Part shown: positions 1 to 8,443 of the stretch, piece after piece
Position numbering within the stretch: the first letter of the stretch is position 1
Layout: every line of letters starts with the position of its first letter
Assembly: GCF_015704895.1 (NCBI RefSeq)
Contig: NZ_JADQWB010000021.1
Location: forward strand, 22,095-86,094
DNA: 64,000 nucleotides
Source: Agrobacterium leguminum
GTDB lineage: Bacteria > Pseudomonadota > Alphaproteobacteria > Rhizobiales > Rhizobiaceae
Direction of reading: 5' to 3'
Program-made: the position numbers and the translations under genes
The notes under the pieces: model-generated
The model's input: the letters and a program-made list of their open reading frames with translations, nothing else
Told to the model about the DNA's origin: nothing
Databases searched by the model: none

Positions 1-288
1 CTTGCGGCCGGAAGCATCCGCCGCCTCGCGCGCCAGCCTGCCCGAAAGGGCGATCAGCGATGCGCCATCCTTCTGGAAACGCTCTTCGCCGATGTGGAAG
101 GGCACCAGCGCATAAGAATTGGTGGTGACGACATCGGCGCCGGCTTCGATGAATTCCGCATGCACCTGCCGCACGATATCGGGCGCATCGATAAGCGCCA
201 GCGCCGACCATTCCGGCTGTTTCAGCTCGGCCCCGAGCCGCTGCAATTCGCGGCTCATGCCGCCGTCGAGGATACGGATTGTGCTCAT
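1..288 (-). CDS. Homocysteine S-methyltransferase family protein (N-terminal part)
   Basis: The gene reads leftward and leaves the window, so only the first 96 codons are seen. They open with MSTIRILDGGMSREL and contain an EAGADVVTTNSY stretch, the usual start of the homocysteine S-methyltransferase (MmuM/BHMT-like) barrel. The family moves a methyl group from S-methylmethionine or a similar donor to homocysteine in the cytoplasm. The zinc-binding cysteines lie in the missing part, so activity cannot be judged. It is 19 bp downstream of an amino-acid ABC importer on the same strand and is probably its last gene. This makes S-methylmethionine or a related amino acid a candidate substrate, which is inference. 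Confidence 0.8.
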   Translation of the reverse strand, partial: MSTIRILDGGMSRELQRLGAELKQPEWSALALIDAPDIVRQVHAEFIEAGADVVTTNSYALVPFHIGEERFQKDGASLIALSGRLAREAADASGRK

Positions 289-307
289 GGTCATACTCCC
301 TGAATGT

Positions 308-997
308 TTATCGCCTGACCGGCACCTGCTGTTCGACAAGGCCGAAACAGCGGGCGATGATGGCGGTGAGAATGAGATAAAAAACGGTGACGACGATCAG
401 CGGCTCATAGACCAGAAGCGTATCCTGCCGCACCTTGTAGGCGACGGCGTAGAGGTCCATCACCGTCACGGTGAAAGCAAGCGGCGTGGCTTTAAGCTGC
501 ATCACCACCTCGCCGGCAATGGTCGGCAGCGCGATGCGGATCGCGCGCGGCAGCCAGATGCGGCGAATGAGGGTGAAACGGCCCATGCCGAAAGCCCTGC
601 CCGCCTCCAGCTCGCCTTTCGGCACCGCCAGCAGCGCGCCGCGCAGAACTTCCGCCTCATAGGCCGCATAATTCAGCGTGAAGCTGACGGCTGCAAAGAA
701 GAACCCTTCGCGCAGCACCGGCCACATGAAACTCTGGCGCAGGCCGGGGATCATCGGCAGAAGCGAGCCGACGCCGTAATAAAGCAGCCAGAGCTGGATG
801 AGCAGCGGCGTGCCCCGGAAGAAGGTGCAATAGGCCCGCGCCAGGATTTTCGTCACCCGCCCGCCGCTCACCTGCGCAAACGCAAGCCCGATGGCCAGAA
901 GAAAGCCGATGCTGACGGAGATGGTGAGCAGCGCCACTGTCTGCCATGCACCCGAAAGAAGCAGCGGCCAATATTTTGCGACCCATGAGAAATCCAT
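308..997 (-). CDS. Polar amino-acid ABC transporter permease (HisM-type)
   Basis: A 229-residue inner-membrane permease. It has about five hydrophobic segments and the EAA-loop sequence ELEAGRAFGMGRFTLIRRI, which docks on the ATPase in the His/Glu/Arg/opine family. Length and motif match HisM/OccM-like proteins. It follows the second permease gene by 12 bp, so the two probably form a heterodimeric channel. The operon order is ATPase, binding protein, permease, permease, methyltransferase. The substrate is not readable from the permease. Confidence 0.9.
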   Translation of the reverse strand: MDFSWVAKYWPLLLSGAWQTVALLTISVSIGFLLAIGLAFAQVSGGRVTKILARAYCTFFRGTPLLIQLWLLYYGVGSLLPMIPGLRQSFMWPVLREGFFFAAVSFTLNYAAYEAEVLRGALLAVPKGELEAGRAFGMGRFTLIRRIWLPRAIRIALPTIAGEVVMQLKATPLAFTVTVMDLYAVAYKVRQDTLLVYEPLIVVTVFYLILTAIIARCFGLVEQQVPVRR

Positions 998-1009
998 GCC
1001 GTCCCCTCC

Positions 1010-1732
1010 TCAGGCCAGGGCCGGCTGGCCGCGCCGCACGCGGCGCTCGATCAGCGAAAAAACGAGGTTCGAAACAAGCGTGATGGCGAGATAAAGCAGG
1101 GCGGCGGCGAGGAAGAACAGGAAATATTGCTTGGTGCTGGCCCCGGCGAGACGCGTCGCCAGCGCCAGTTCCTGATAACCGACGACCGCCACCAGGGCGC
1201 TGTCCTTGGTCACCGCAAGCCAGAGATTGCCGAGCCCCGGCAAGGCGTTCGGCAAAAGCGCCGGCAAGACCACCCGGCGGAACCGTAAGGCCGGCGACAT
1301 GCCGAAGGCGCGCGCCGCCTCGATCTGGCCGCTCGGAATGGCAAGGATCGCCCCGCGCAGCACCTCGGTCATATAGGCGCCCTGCACGAAACCCAGAACC
1401 GCAACGGCGGCGACGAAACCGTTCACCTCCAGCGGCGGCATGCCGGCCAGCAGCAGCAGCCGGTTGAGGCCGTCAGTCCCGGCATAATAAAGCCCGACGA
1501 TGAGGATCAGCTCGGGAACCGCACGGATCGCAGTGGTATAGAGGTTGAGCAGCAGGCCAAGCGGCCTGTTGCCCGAAAGCTTGCCGAGCGCCCCGGCCAT
1601 GCCGATGGCAAGGCCGATCAGATAGGCGCCGGCGGAAATGGCAAGCGTCGACGCCGCACCCTTCAACAGGGTGCCGCCCCATCCCGGAGGATAGGGAGAC
1701 AGAAGTTGCAACGTGGTTTCAAGGCTTGCCAT
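1010..1732 (-). CDS. Polar amino-acid ABC transporter permease (HisQ-type)
   Basis: A 240-residue permease with an N-terminal hydrophobic anchor, further membrane segments and the coupling loop IEAARAFGMSPALRFRRVVL. It is the partner of the permease encoded 12 bp downstream and starts 22 bp after the stop of the binding-protein gene. Family membership (HisQ/ArtQ/OccQ) is clear. The transported amino acid is not. Confidence 0.9.
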   Translation of the reverse strand: MASLETTLQLLSPYPPGWGGTLLKGAASTLAISAGAYLIGLAIGMAGALGKLSGNRPLGLLLNLYTTAIRAVPELILIVGLYYAGTDGLNRLLLLAGMPPLEVNGFVAAVAVLGFVQGAYMTEVLRGAILAIPSGQIEAARAFGMSPALRFRRVVLPALLPNALPGLGNLWLAVTKDSALVAVVGYQELALATRLAGASTKQYFLFFLAAALLYLAITLVSNLVFSLIERRVRRGQPALA

Positions 1733-1754
1733 ATGCGTGACCGATCAGACCGAA

Positions 1755-2525
1755 TTACTGTCCGTAAATATTGAAGCTGAAGTACTTCCTGGTGATCTCG
1801 TCATATTTGCCGCTGGCGCGCACGGCGGCGATTGCCGCATTCAGCTTGGCCTTGAGTTCGGTGTCTTCCTTGCGCAGGCCGCCCGAAACGCCGAGACCGA
1901 GGATTTCCTTGTCGTCGGCGACATCGCCCATGTCGGCGCAGCAATCCTTGCCCGCATCGCTCTTCACGAAAGCGTCGAGAACAATGGAATCGCCGAAGAC
2001 GTAGTCGATGCGGCCGGCCGCGAGATCCTGAAACGCCTCGTCCAGCGTCTGGTAGGTCTTCTCATCGGCGACACCGGCAAAATATTTCTTGTAATATTCG
2101 GACTGGATCGTCGCCACCTGAATGCCGATGGTCTTGCCCTTGACGTCCTCGGCCGTCGCACCCGCCTTTTCGCCCTTGGCGCCGATCAGCTTGCTCGGCG
2201 TGTTGTAATATTTGTCGGTGAAATCGATGATCTTCTGACGCTCCTCCGTGTTCGACATGGAGGACCAGATAACGTCGAATTTCTTCGTCTGCAGCGCCGG
2301 GATGAGGCCATCCCATGACAGTTCCACGATCGAGCATTTTTCCTTCATTTCCGCGCAGACGGCATCCATGAGGTCGATTTCCCAGCCCTGCCACTTGCCG
2401 CTGGCATCCTTGGCGAAGAAGGGCGGGTAGGCCTCGTTCATGATGCCGAAGCGCACGTCGGCGCTGGCGGTGAAGGCGGAAAACGCAAATGCCGTTCCGG
2501 CAAGCAGCGTGGCGAAAAATTTCAT
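1755..2525 (-). CDS. Periplasmic amino-acid-binding protein (LAO/opine type)
   Basis: A 256-residue solute-binding protein starting with a Sec signal peptide (MKFFATLLAGTAFAFSAF, cleavage near residue 22). The mature start FGIMNEAYPPFFAKDASG and the downstream GWEIDLMDAVCAEM are characteristic of the lysine/arginine/ornithine and histidine binding-protein family. A DCC pair near residue 195 is also common there. It captures substrate in the periplasm for the two permeases encoded downstream. Rhizobial relatives bind basic amino acids or opines. With a methyltransferase gene in the operon, a methylated amino acid is also possible. Confidence 0.88.
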   Translation of the reverse strand: MKFFATLLAGTAFAFSAFTASADVRFGIMNEAYPPFFAKDASGKWQGWEIDLMDAVCAEMKEKCSIVELSWDGLIPALQTKKFDVIWSSMSNTEERQKIIDFTDKYYNTPSKLIGAKGEKAGATAEDVKGKTIGIQVATIQSEYYKKYFAGVADEKTYQTLDEAFQDLAAGRIDYVFGDSIVLDAFVKSDAGKDCCADMGDVADDKEILGLGVSGGLRKEDTELKAKLNAAIAAVRASGKYDEITRKYFSFNIYGQ

Positions 2526-2565
2526 TCAAGTCTCTCCTGTTAAAACGGACTGTCAGGCAAAAGGG

Positions 2566-3345
2566 TCAATTGGCGAGCGCGCCGGTAAATTCCCGGCAGC
2601 GGGCGCTCAAGGGGTTTCCGAACACCTGCGCCGGCGGCCCCGCCTCCTCCACCCGGCCCTGATGCAGAAACACGACCTGCGAGGACACATCACGCGCAAA
2701 GCGCATTTCATGGGTAACGAGCAGCATGGTGCGGCCTTCCTCGGCCAGATCGCGGATGACCTTCAGAACCTCGCCCACCAGTTCGGGATCGAGCGCCGAA
2801 GTGGGTTCGTCGAACAGCATCACCGCCGGCTCCATGCAGAGCGCACGCGCAATGGCGGCGCGCTGCTGCTGCCCGCCGGACAGGAATGCCGGATAGGCGT
2901 TTTTCTTGTCATAAAGCCCGACCTTGTTCAGCAGGGCTTCAGCCTTTTCGACCGCCTCCTGCCGCCTGACGCCGAGAACATGAACGGGCGCCTCGATGAC
3001 GTTTTCGAGAACGGTGCGATGGGCCCAGAGATTGAAATTCTGGAACACCATGCCAAGGCCAGTGCGCAGTTTTTCCACCTGCCGCCAGCTTTTCGGCACG
3101 GCCTTGCCGTCCCGGCCGGTTTTCGTGGCGATTTCCTCGCCATTGACGATGACGCGGCCGCGATCCGGCGTTTCGAGGAAATTCATGCAGCGCAGAAAGG
3201 TGCTTTTGCCGGAACCGGAGGACCCGATGATCGAGATGACATCGCCCTTATGGGCCTGCAGCGAAACGCCCTTCAAAACCTCATGCGTGCCGAAGCTCTT
3301 GTGGATGTCATCCGCCTCGAGCGCGCAGGCGCCTGTATCTGCCAT
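2566..3345 (-). CDS. Amino-acid ABC transporter ATP-binding protein
   Basis: A 259-residue ATPase with Walker A GSSGSGKST, signature LSGGQQQR, Walker B VMLFDEPTSALDP and the His-loop VTHEM, all as in HisP/GlnQ/OccP. I chose the ATG at 3345 (MADTGACALEADDIHKSFG) rather than the upstream in-frame start because the family begins just before this strand and the upstream 24 residues look non-coding. It is the first gene of the importer operon, 40 bp ahead of the binding-protein gene. An ATPase-first order is frequent in rhizobial amino-acid importers. Confidence 0.92.
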   Translation of the reverse strand: MADTGACALEADDIHKSFGTHEVLKGVSLQAHKGDVISIIGSSGSGKSTFLRCMNFLETPDRGRVIVNGEEIATKTGRDGKAVPKSWRQVEKLRTGLGMVFQNFNLWAHRTVLENVIEAPVHVLGVRRQEAVEKAEALLNKVGLYDKKNAYPAFLSGGQQQRAAIARALCMEPAVMLFDEPTSALDPELVGEVLKVIRDLAEEGRTMLLVTHEMRFARDVSSQVVFLHQGRVEEAGPPAQVFGNPLSARCREFTGALAN

Positions 3346-3965
3346 CGATTGACCTAGCCGATCCGTTTTTTGAGTGCCGCCGCGCCAATAGCCGGGGTTT
3401 CGCGGTGCGACGTGCACAATAACAAAGACTTGAGCCGCGCATGTTTAGCGAAAATAGCCGCAGACGCGCGCAACAATCGGCTCTTTTACATATTTGCAAC
3501 GAAAAATCATTTCAAAATATCACCTGGAGCGAACGCCCTTGCAAGGACGTCGGGGCGATGCCCGCTCCGCCGCCGGGTCTCTCCTGTTCCGCCTCCACCT
3601 CGTCCTCCACCGGGGTGGTCTGCGCAAATCCCATTTTTAGTCATCCATGATGCACGGGAAAATAGCACCGCGATTGTGCGCTTTTCCTCGGGAAAGCGGA
3701 GCCCGGAGACAAAGGACAAGACGGAAGCTTGCCAAAATTGACGCCAGACCCCAAAAAATCGCCTACAAAAATTTATCCATATTTCATCCAAAGGTTGCTT
3801 GCTTGAGCGTATTTTGTTAACCTCAACCGAGGCGGTTGATACAGATTAATATCTTGATATTAATATGATTTATTCCAAATCCGATACTTTCGATCCCACC
3901 GGATTGCAGGTTTTATATCTATATTAATACATTCAAATATACGCTGCCTATGGTTGATTTCGTCA
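3346..3965. other. Intergenic region with AT-rich promoter-like segment
   Basis: This separates the divergent importer operon from the GNAT-like gene. The left two thirds are ordinary GC-rich sequence with no convincing gene. From about 3780 to 3955 the DNA becomes markedly AT-rich and contains the palindrome at 3845-3864. It probably holds promoters for both directions. Confidence 0.5.
3845..3864. promoter_or_regulatory. 20-bp palindrome, candidate operator
   Basis: ATTAATATC, TT, GATATTAAT: two perfect 9-base arms around a 2-base centre, about 100 bp before the GNAT-like gene. It lies in the most AT-rich part of the intergenic region. A dimeric repressor site or an H-NS/MucR-type AT-rich target are both possible; nothing in the sequence names the protein. 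Confidence 0.4.
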
Positions 3966-5153
3966 ATGCACAAAAGGTGGGGGCCGACGGTGGACGTTCC
4001 GATACACACCCATATGGACGATGGCGATAGCGGTCACTTGACACAACGCCCGGTTCAAATCGGTGTGTCCGGCATCCGCCCCATGCGCAAGGAAGACGTT
4101 CCGGCTGTCGAGGCCGTGCTCAACAGCGCTTTCAGGAAGACCGGGCAGGAGCGGAACTTCGATTTCGGCTCCTATATCGAAAAACTGTTTTTCGGCAGTC
4201 CTGCCTTCAATCCGGAAAACGGCAGCGTTGTCTACGATGCCGGGGAGAACGGGGTCACCAGCGTCATCCTCGCCGTGCCCATGCGCTTCGTTGCGAATGG
4301 AAAAACCATTACCGCACGGCTGCTCTGCGCCTTCGCATCGGACGGGAAACGCGGCGCACTCGGCGCGGCGCGCCTGTCCCGCGGCATGCGGGCCTCCAAA
4401 CACGACATGTTGTTCTCGGATACGGCTTCACCCGTCAGCGCCGATCATTGGGTGGCGACCGGCGGCAACATGCTGCCGATTGAAAGCCTGCAATGGCACA
4501 AGGCGCTCAAGCCCTTCTGCACCATCGCGCTGCGCATGCCGCGCCGTTCGAAACTGGCCAAGACCACGCTGGCGCTCGCCGCGCTCGGATTTGTGGATGG
4601 AATCCTGCGACGGTGGAAAAAGGGTCTGAGGCCGCAGGAGGCCGCCGGCGCCACGGTGAAAACCGTGGATTACGAAACCTTCCGCCGCAGGGCGCTCGCG
4701 ATGATCGAGCGTTTTTCCATTCGCCCGGAATGGTCTCACGAGGAATTCCACTGGCTGATCGAGATGAGCAGGGCCAATGAAAGCCTCGGCGAACTGAAAG
4801 GCGTGTTGATCGAGAATGCCGAAGGCCATGCCATGGGTGCTGCGCTGTTTTTCGGCCAGCGGGGGAGAACGGCCTATGTGCTCAATCTCGTCTGCGATGC
4901 CGGTTGCGAAAACGACGTGCTCAACACCCTGTTCCGCCATTTCGATGACGAGAATTATGCCCATGTCACCGGCATGGCGCAGCCCTTTCTCATCAACGCG
5001 CTTTACCGCCAGAACCACATGAGCTTCCGCCACGACGGCTATTTCTGCATGGCGACGCGCGATGACGCCCTGCGGGAAAGGGCGCTGGCCGGCGATATCT
5101 ATATTGGCGGACTGTGCTCGGAGAGCTGGAGTAAGCTCATCACCGACTATTGA
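3966..5153 (+). CDS. GNAT-like acyltransferase-fold protein
   Basis: A protein of about 395 residues. Near residue 35 it has GIRPMRKEDVPAVEAVLNSAF, the first strand and helix of a GNAT N-acetyltransferase fold. The rest, much longer than a single GNAT domain, suggests a duplicated or extended fold as in some acyltransferases of polysaccharide clusters. No signal peptide or clear membrane segment is seen. The start is uncertain: TTG at 3954, ATG at 3966 and GTG at 3990 are in frame, and the GTG has the best purine-rich stretch (GGTGGGGG) before it. It faces a convergent glycosyltransferase gene. Acylation of a sugar or lipid precursor is a guess from context. Confidence 0.7.
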   Translation: MHKRWGPTVDVPIHTHMDDGDSGHLTQRPVQIGVSGIRPMRKEDVPAVEAVLNSAFRKTGQERNFDFGSYIEKLFFGSPAFNPENGSVVYDAGENGVTSVILAVPMRFVANGKTITARLLCAFASDGKRGALGAARLSRGMRASKHDMLFSDTASPVSADHWVATGGNMLPIESLQWHKALKPFCTIALRMPRRSKLAKTTLALAALGFVDGILRRWKKGLRPQEAAGATVKTVDYETFRRRALAMIERFSIRPEWSHEEFHWLIEMSRANESLGELKGVLIENAEGHAMGAALFFGQRGRTAYVLNLVCDAGCENDVLNTLFRHFDDENYAHVTGMAQPFLINALYRQNHMSFRHDGYFCMATRDDALRERALAGDIYIGGLCSESWSKLITDY

Positions 5154-5193
5154 GCCCCTGCCCCGCCTCACCACGGAAAACGGATCGAAACCC

Positions 5194-6279
5194 TCAAGCT
5201 TTGCCGAACCGTCCGACATTGGCCGAGATGAGATGGCGCAGCGCTTTCGCATAACGTTTGGAGCGCGTCTTGGCCGCCAGCGCGCTGGTCCAGTCCACCA
5301 TCGACCCGTTAATATCGAAATCGCCGAGCTGGCCTTCGGGAATATCGCCCTTTTCGATGCGCTCGACGATGGAGGCGAGCGCCGCATAAAATTCCGGCGA
5401 GCGATAGGGCGGATGCAGTGAATACATGCCCTTGCCCGTGCCCAGAAAATCGAGGCGATAAACACCCGTGCGCATCATGTTCGTGCTCAGCACCTCCTCG
5501 GCGGGCATCGAGACAGGCTGCTGGTTATAGGCATAGGAGCGGATGCGCCGTTTGACATCGGGCTTGAGCAGTTCGAGCGAGCCGATGCGTTTCGCAAAGC
5601 GTTCCATGTCGATCATGAAGAGCCGGGTGGACACGGTGGCGAAACGCCAGGTGGGAATGCGCGACGGCAGCTTGCGCGGCGCAGGAATATTCTTCACGCC
5701 GGGCATGCCGACATGGCGGGAAATATCCAGATCGCCGCGCACCGTCGGCGGCCCGGAAAAGGGCGTGATGCACAGCGCATCCGGATTGGCCTTCTGAAGC
5801 GCGATGGCCTCGCCGAACCAGCTCTGGCTGCCGCCGCCGAACATCATGTCGCTGTCCATATGCAACACATAACGGGCATTGGCGCGTTTCAGCCCATAGA
5901 AATAGACATGGAAAGGCCCACCATCGAAAGCTTTGGCGGGATAGGGGATCGGCGAGCGGGGAAAGAAGGTTTCCGTCACGGCGTTGCGCGCCGCATCGCT
6001 GTAATCGACGATATCCACATGCAGATGCGGATAATTGGTCTGCATTTCCTCCAGCATGTCGAAGAGACGCTGGCGCGCCGCATCGAAACCGTTGCCCTTG
6101 TAGCGACCGGCCCCCACCTGGCCCGTATCGACGGTGAGGAGAATGCGGTCCACCTGTCCGCCCCAGACCCTGAGCTGATGCGGCAGGGTCAGGGCCGCGT
6201 GCGGGGCATCGAAGGGGTGCAGGTTGATTTGCAGCGCCTTTTGCACGGGAGGAAGCGGCATTTCAGCATTCATAGTCAT
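5194..6279 (-). CDS. Glycosyltransferase, GT-A-like with DSD motif
   Basis: A 361-residue cytoplasmic protein. The stretch ARYVLHMDSDMMFGGG places a DxD-type metal and nucleotide-sugar motif after a hydrophobic strand, as in GT-A glycosyltransferases. The N-terminal part (HQLRVWGGQVDRILLTVDTG) resembles the first Rossmann-like strand of that fold. Its ATG overlaps the stop of the GH10 glycanase gene by 4 bp, so the two are translationally coupled. It probably builds a polysaccharide that the glycanase trims or releases. Donor and acceptor are unknown. Confidence 0.75.
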   Translation of the reverse strand: MTMNAEMPLPPVQKALQINLHPFDAPHAALTLPHQLRVWGGQVDRILLTVDTGQVGAGRYKGNGFDAARQRLFDMLEEMQTNYPHLHVDIVDYSDAARNAVTETFFPRSPIPYPAKAFDGGPFHVYFYGLKRANARYVLHMDSDMMFGGGSQSWFGEAIALQKANPDALCITPFSGPPTVRGDLDISRHVGMPGVKNIPAPRKLPSRIPTWRFATVSTRLFMIDMERFAKRIGSLELLKPDVKRRIRSYAYNQQPVSMPAEEVLSTNMMRTGVYRLDFLGTGKGMYSLHPPYRSPEFYAALASIVERIEKGDIPEGQLGDFDINGSMVDWTSALAAKTRSKRYAKALRHLISANVGRFGKA

Positions 6280-7346
6280 GCACCACGGTTCCGGAATTCA
6301 TTGATGATGGCCATCATGGGTTTTTGGTTGAAACTCCAGTCCAGCGGCAGCGGCCGGTTGGCGGTGCCATCCCGGCGCGGATAGGCCCAGCGAATCCAGC
6401 TATATTGATCCGAGATGCCCCATGTGGTGATGGAGGAAAGCGCGCCGCCCGCCGAGGCAGCCTCCAGAAACTCGCGGACCTGGCCGTTGATCAGCATATC
6501 GCGCTCGGATTCCGGTGCGGGCAGCGTCTGGTCCATCACATCCAGCTCCGTCACCAGAACAGCAAGACCGTAACTGCGCATTTCCGCCGTGAAGGCGGCA
6601 AGCTCGTCCTTGGCAATCGGCCAGCCGCCGCGCAAATGCCCCTGCAGGCCGACGGCGTTGATCGGCGCGCCCTTCTCCAGCAGTTCGAGAATGAGATTGC
6701 GGAAGGCCGCGCGCTTGGCCGGCGATTTCTCGGCGGCAAATTCCACGTCATATTCGTTGAGCACGAGCTGCGCCTTCGGATCGACCGCATGGGCGATCTC
6801 GAAAGCTTTCTTGATGGCGTCCGGCCCGGCGCCGTAATACCAGGCATCGCGCCGCGCGCGCACATTGCCCGGCACGTCGGGGATCGGCTCATTGACCACG
6901 TCCCAGCTATGGATCACGTCCTTATAACGCTCCATCACCGTGACGATATGGGTCTCCATCAGCTTCTCGACCTTCACGCCACCGCCGATGCTCGCAAGCC
7001 AGGGCGCGTTGGAGGCATACCAGATCAGCGGATGACCGTGCATGGAAAGCTTGTGCTGGCGGGCGAAATTGGCGATTGCATCGGCGGCGGCGAAATCGAA
7101 CGCCTCCGCCGAAGGCCGCAGGACCTCCCATTTCATTTCGGTAACGGGGGTGATGCGCGAGCAATATTTCACCACCGCCTCGCCGATGCGGCTATCGGCA
7201 GTGAGATCCGGCAGGTAAACGGCCGCGCCATACGGGGCGGTTTTGCTCGCCGCTTTCTTCTGCGCGGCAAAGGCCGGGCCGGCCACGGCATGCAGCAGGC
7301 CAGCGCTTGCCGCACCGCCCATAAAATTCCGCCGCCCGATCCGCAT
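6276..7346 (-). CDS. Tat-exported GH10 glycanase (xylanase-type)
   Basis: 356 residues from the ATG at 7346, which has GGAGG 8 bp upstream; an earlier in-frame start at 7394 is less likely. The N-terminus MRIGRRNFMGGAASAGLL carries a twin-arginine signal, so the folded enzyme should be exported. GH10 hallmarks are present: DVVNEP with the acid/base Glu at residue 153, and VTELDVMD with the nucleophile Glu at residue 267. The family cleaves beta-1,4 xylan or related glucans with retention. Inside a polysaccharide cluster it more likely trims or releases the cell's own polymer than digests plant xylan. It is first in an operon with the glycosyltransferase gene. Confidence 0.9.
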   Translation of the reverse strand: MRIGRRNFMGGAASAGLLHAVAGPAFAAQKKAASKTAPYGAAVYLPDLTADSRIGEAVVKYCSRITPVTEMKWEVLRPSAEAFDFAAADAIANFARQHKLSMHGHPLIWYASNAPWLASIGGGVKVEKLMETHIVTVMERYKDVIHSWDVVNEPIPDVPGNVRARRDAWYYGAGPDAIKKAFEIAHAVDPKAQLVLNEYDVEFAAEKSPAKRAAFRNLILELLEKGAPINAVGLQGHLRGGWPIAKDELAAFTAEMRSYGLAVLVTELDVMDQTLPAPESERDMLINGQVREFLEAASAGGALSSITTWGISDQYSWIRWAYPRRDGTANRPLPLDWSFNQKPMMAIINEFRNRGA

Positions 7347-7508
7347 GTACCCGCCTCCGCAACCTTTATTCCCAAAACATAACATTCCGATCATAGGAAA
7401 AGGATATTAAAGATTTGCAAGGTTAACCGACGTTATACCACGTCATAATTGGCCAGACCCGCTTAATGCGGTAGTAACTTCGCTGTGCGAATTCTTGGCC
7501 TACGCCGC

Positions 7509-8435
7509 ATGGAGTTTGAAGTCTTGGTTTCCGTTTCGATTGTCATTCCCGTTCGCAATGGCGAGCGTTACATCGTGGAAGCGATCGAAAGCGTGTTGCT
7601 GCAGGGCGAGACCATCGGCGAAGTGCTGGTGGTCGATGACGGCTCCACCGACACCACCGCACAAAAGGTGGAAGGTTTTTCCGACCCTCGCGTCAAATTG
7701 CTGGCCCGGCCGCAGGGAAGGCAGGGCGTTTCCGCCGTGCGCAATTTCGGCCTGTCGCAGGCGCGCGGCGAATGGACGATGTTTCTCGATGCCGACGATC
7801 GCCTGAAACCGGGCGCCATCGCGACCCTTTGCGCCGGCATTTCCGGGCCGGATGTCGTCGCCGTTTATGGCGATTACGAGCGCATCGATGAAAATGGCGT
7901 CAAGATCGGCCGGCGCAATCTCATTCGCCGCCGGGAAAAACCCGATGGTTTCATTCTCCAGCCGCTGCTCGGCGGCAACTTCATCGTCAATGGCGGCATC
8001 ATGCTGGTCAGGACCCGCATCTTTCAGGAATTCGGCGGTTTCGACGAGACTTTGCGTTATGCAGAAGACTGGTATGGCTGGTGCAGGCTGGCCGCCGCCG
8101 GCCGTTTCGTTTACCTGCCCGGCTGCCATGTGCTGGATTACCGCGTGCACAGAACGAGCGTGATGATGAACCGGCTTTTGACCTTCCGGGATTGCGAACC
8201 GGCAATCGAGGCCGTGTTTTCCGACCCGGCCATCGTCGCTGCCGTTTCGCCGCCGGAGCTGCGGCGGCTTCGCCGCCGATCCGAAAACCACATGAATGCC
8301 TATACCGTGGCGCAGGCCTTCCGCGCCCGCCGCTACCGCGAGGCCTTTTCGGCGCTGGCCGATACCTTCCTCAATCGCCCGCGCCAGAGCCTCAGGGCCG
8401 TCGTTTTTTCCGCCGCAGCGCTTGCCGGAATTTAG
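7509..8435 (+). CDS. Family 2 glycosyltransferase
   Basis: About 308 residues with the GT2 opening VSIVIPVRNGERYIVEAIES, VVDDGSTD and the metal motif MFLDADDRL. The acceptor-side motif EDWYGWCRLA follows near residue 190. Start choice is open: GTG 7485, ATG 7509 and TTG 7524 are in frame. The TTG has GGAG 9 bp upstream and would give the most typical N-terminus. It is divergent from the GH10 gene and 8 bp ahead of a second GT2 gene, so these form a pair. It is a cytoplasmic or membrane-associated sugar transferase for a surface polysaccharide; the sugar is unknown. Confidence 0.88.
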   Translation: MEFEVLVSVSIVIPVRNGERYIVEAIESVLLQGETIGEVLVVDDGSTDTTAQKVEGFSDPRVKLLARPQGRQGVSAVRNFGLSQARGEWTMFLDADDRLKPGAIATLCAGISGPDVVAVYGDYERIDENGVKIGRRNLIRRREKPDGFILQPLLGGNFIVNGGIMLVRTRIFQEFGGFDETLRYAEDWYGWCRLAAAGRFVYLPGCHVLDYRVHRTSVMMNRLLTFRDCEPAIEAVFSDPAIVAAVSPPELRRLRRRSENHMNAYTVAQAFRARRYREAFSALADTFLNRPRQSLRAVVFSAAALAGI

Positions 8436-8443
8436 GAGTTTCC

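Noticed and set aside
3370..3741. Possible small gene upstream of the amino-acid importer
   Set aside because: No ribosome site, proline- and arginine-rich low-quality product, overlapping alternatives in other frames.
4428..5465. Open frame antisense to the GNAT-like gene, extending into the glycosyltransferase gene
   Set aside because: It spans two real genes in the wrong frame and lacks any domain.
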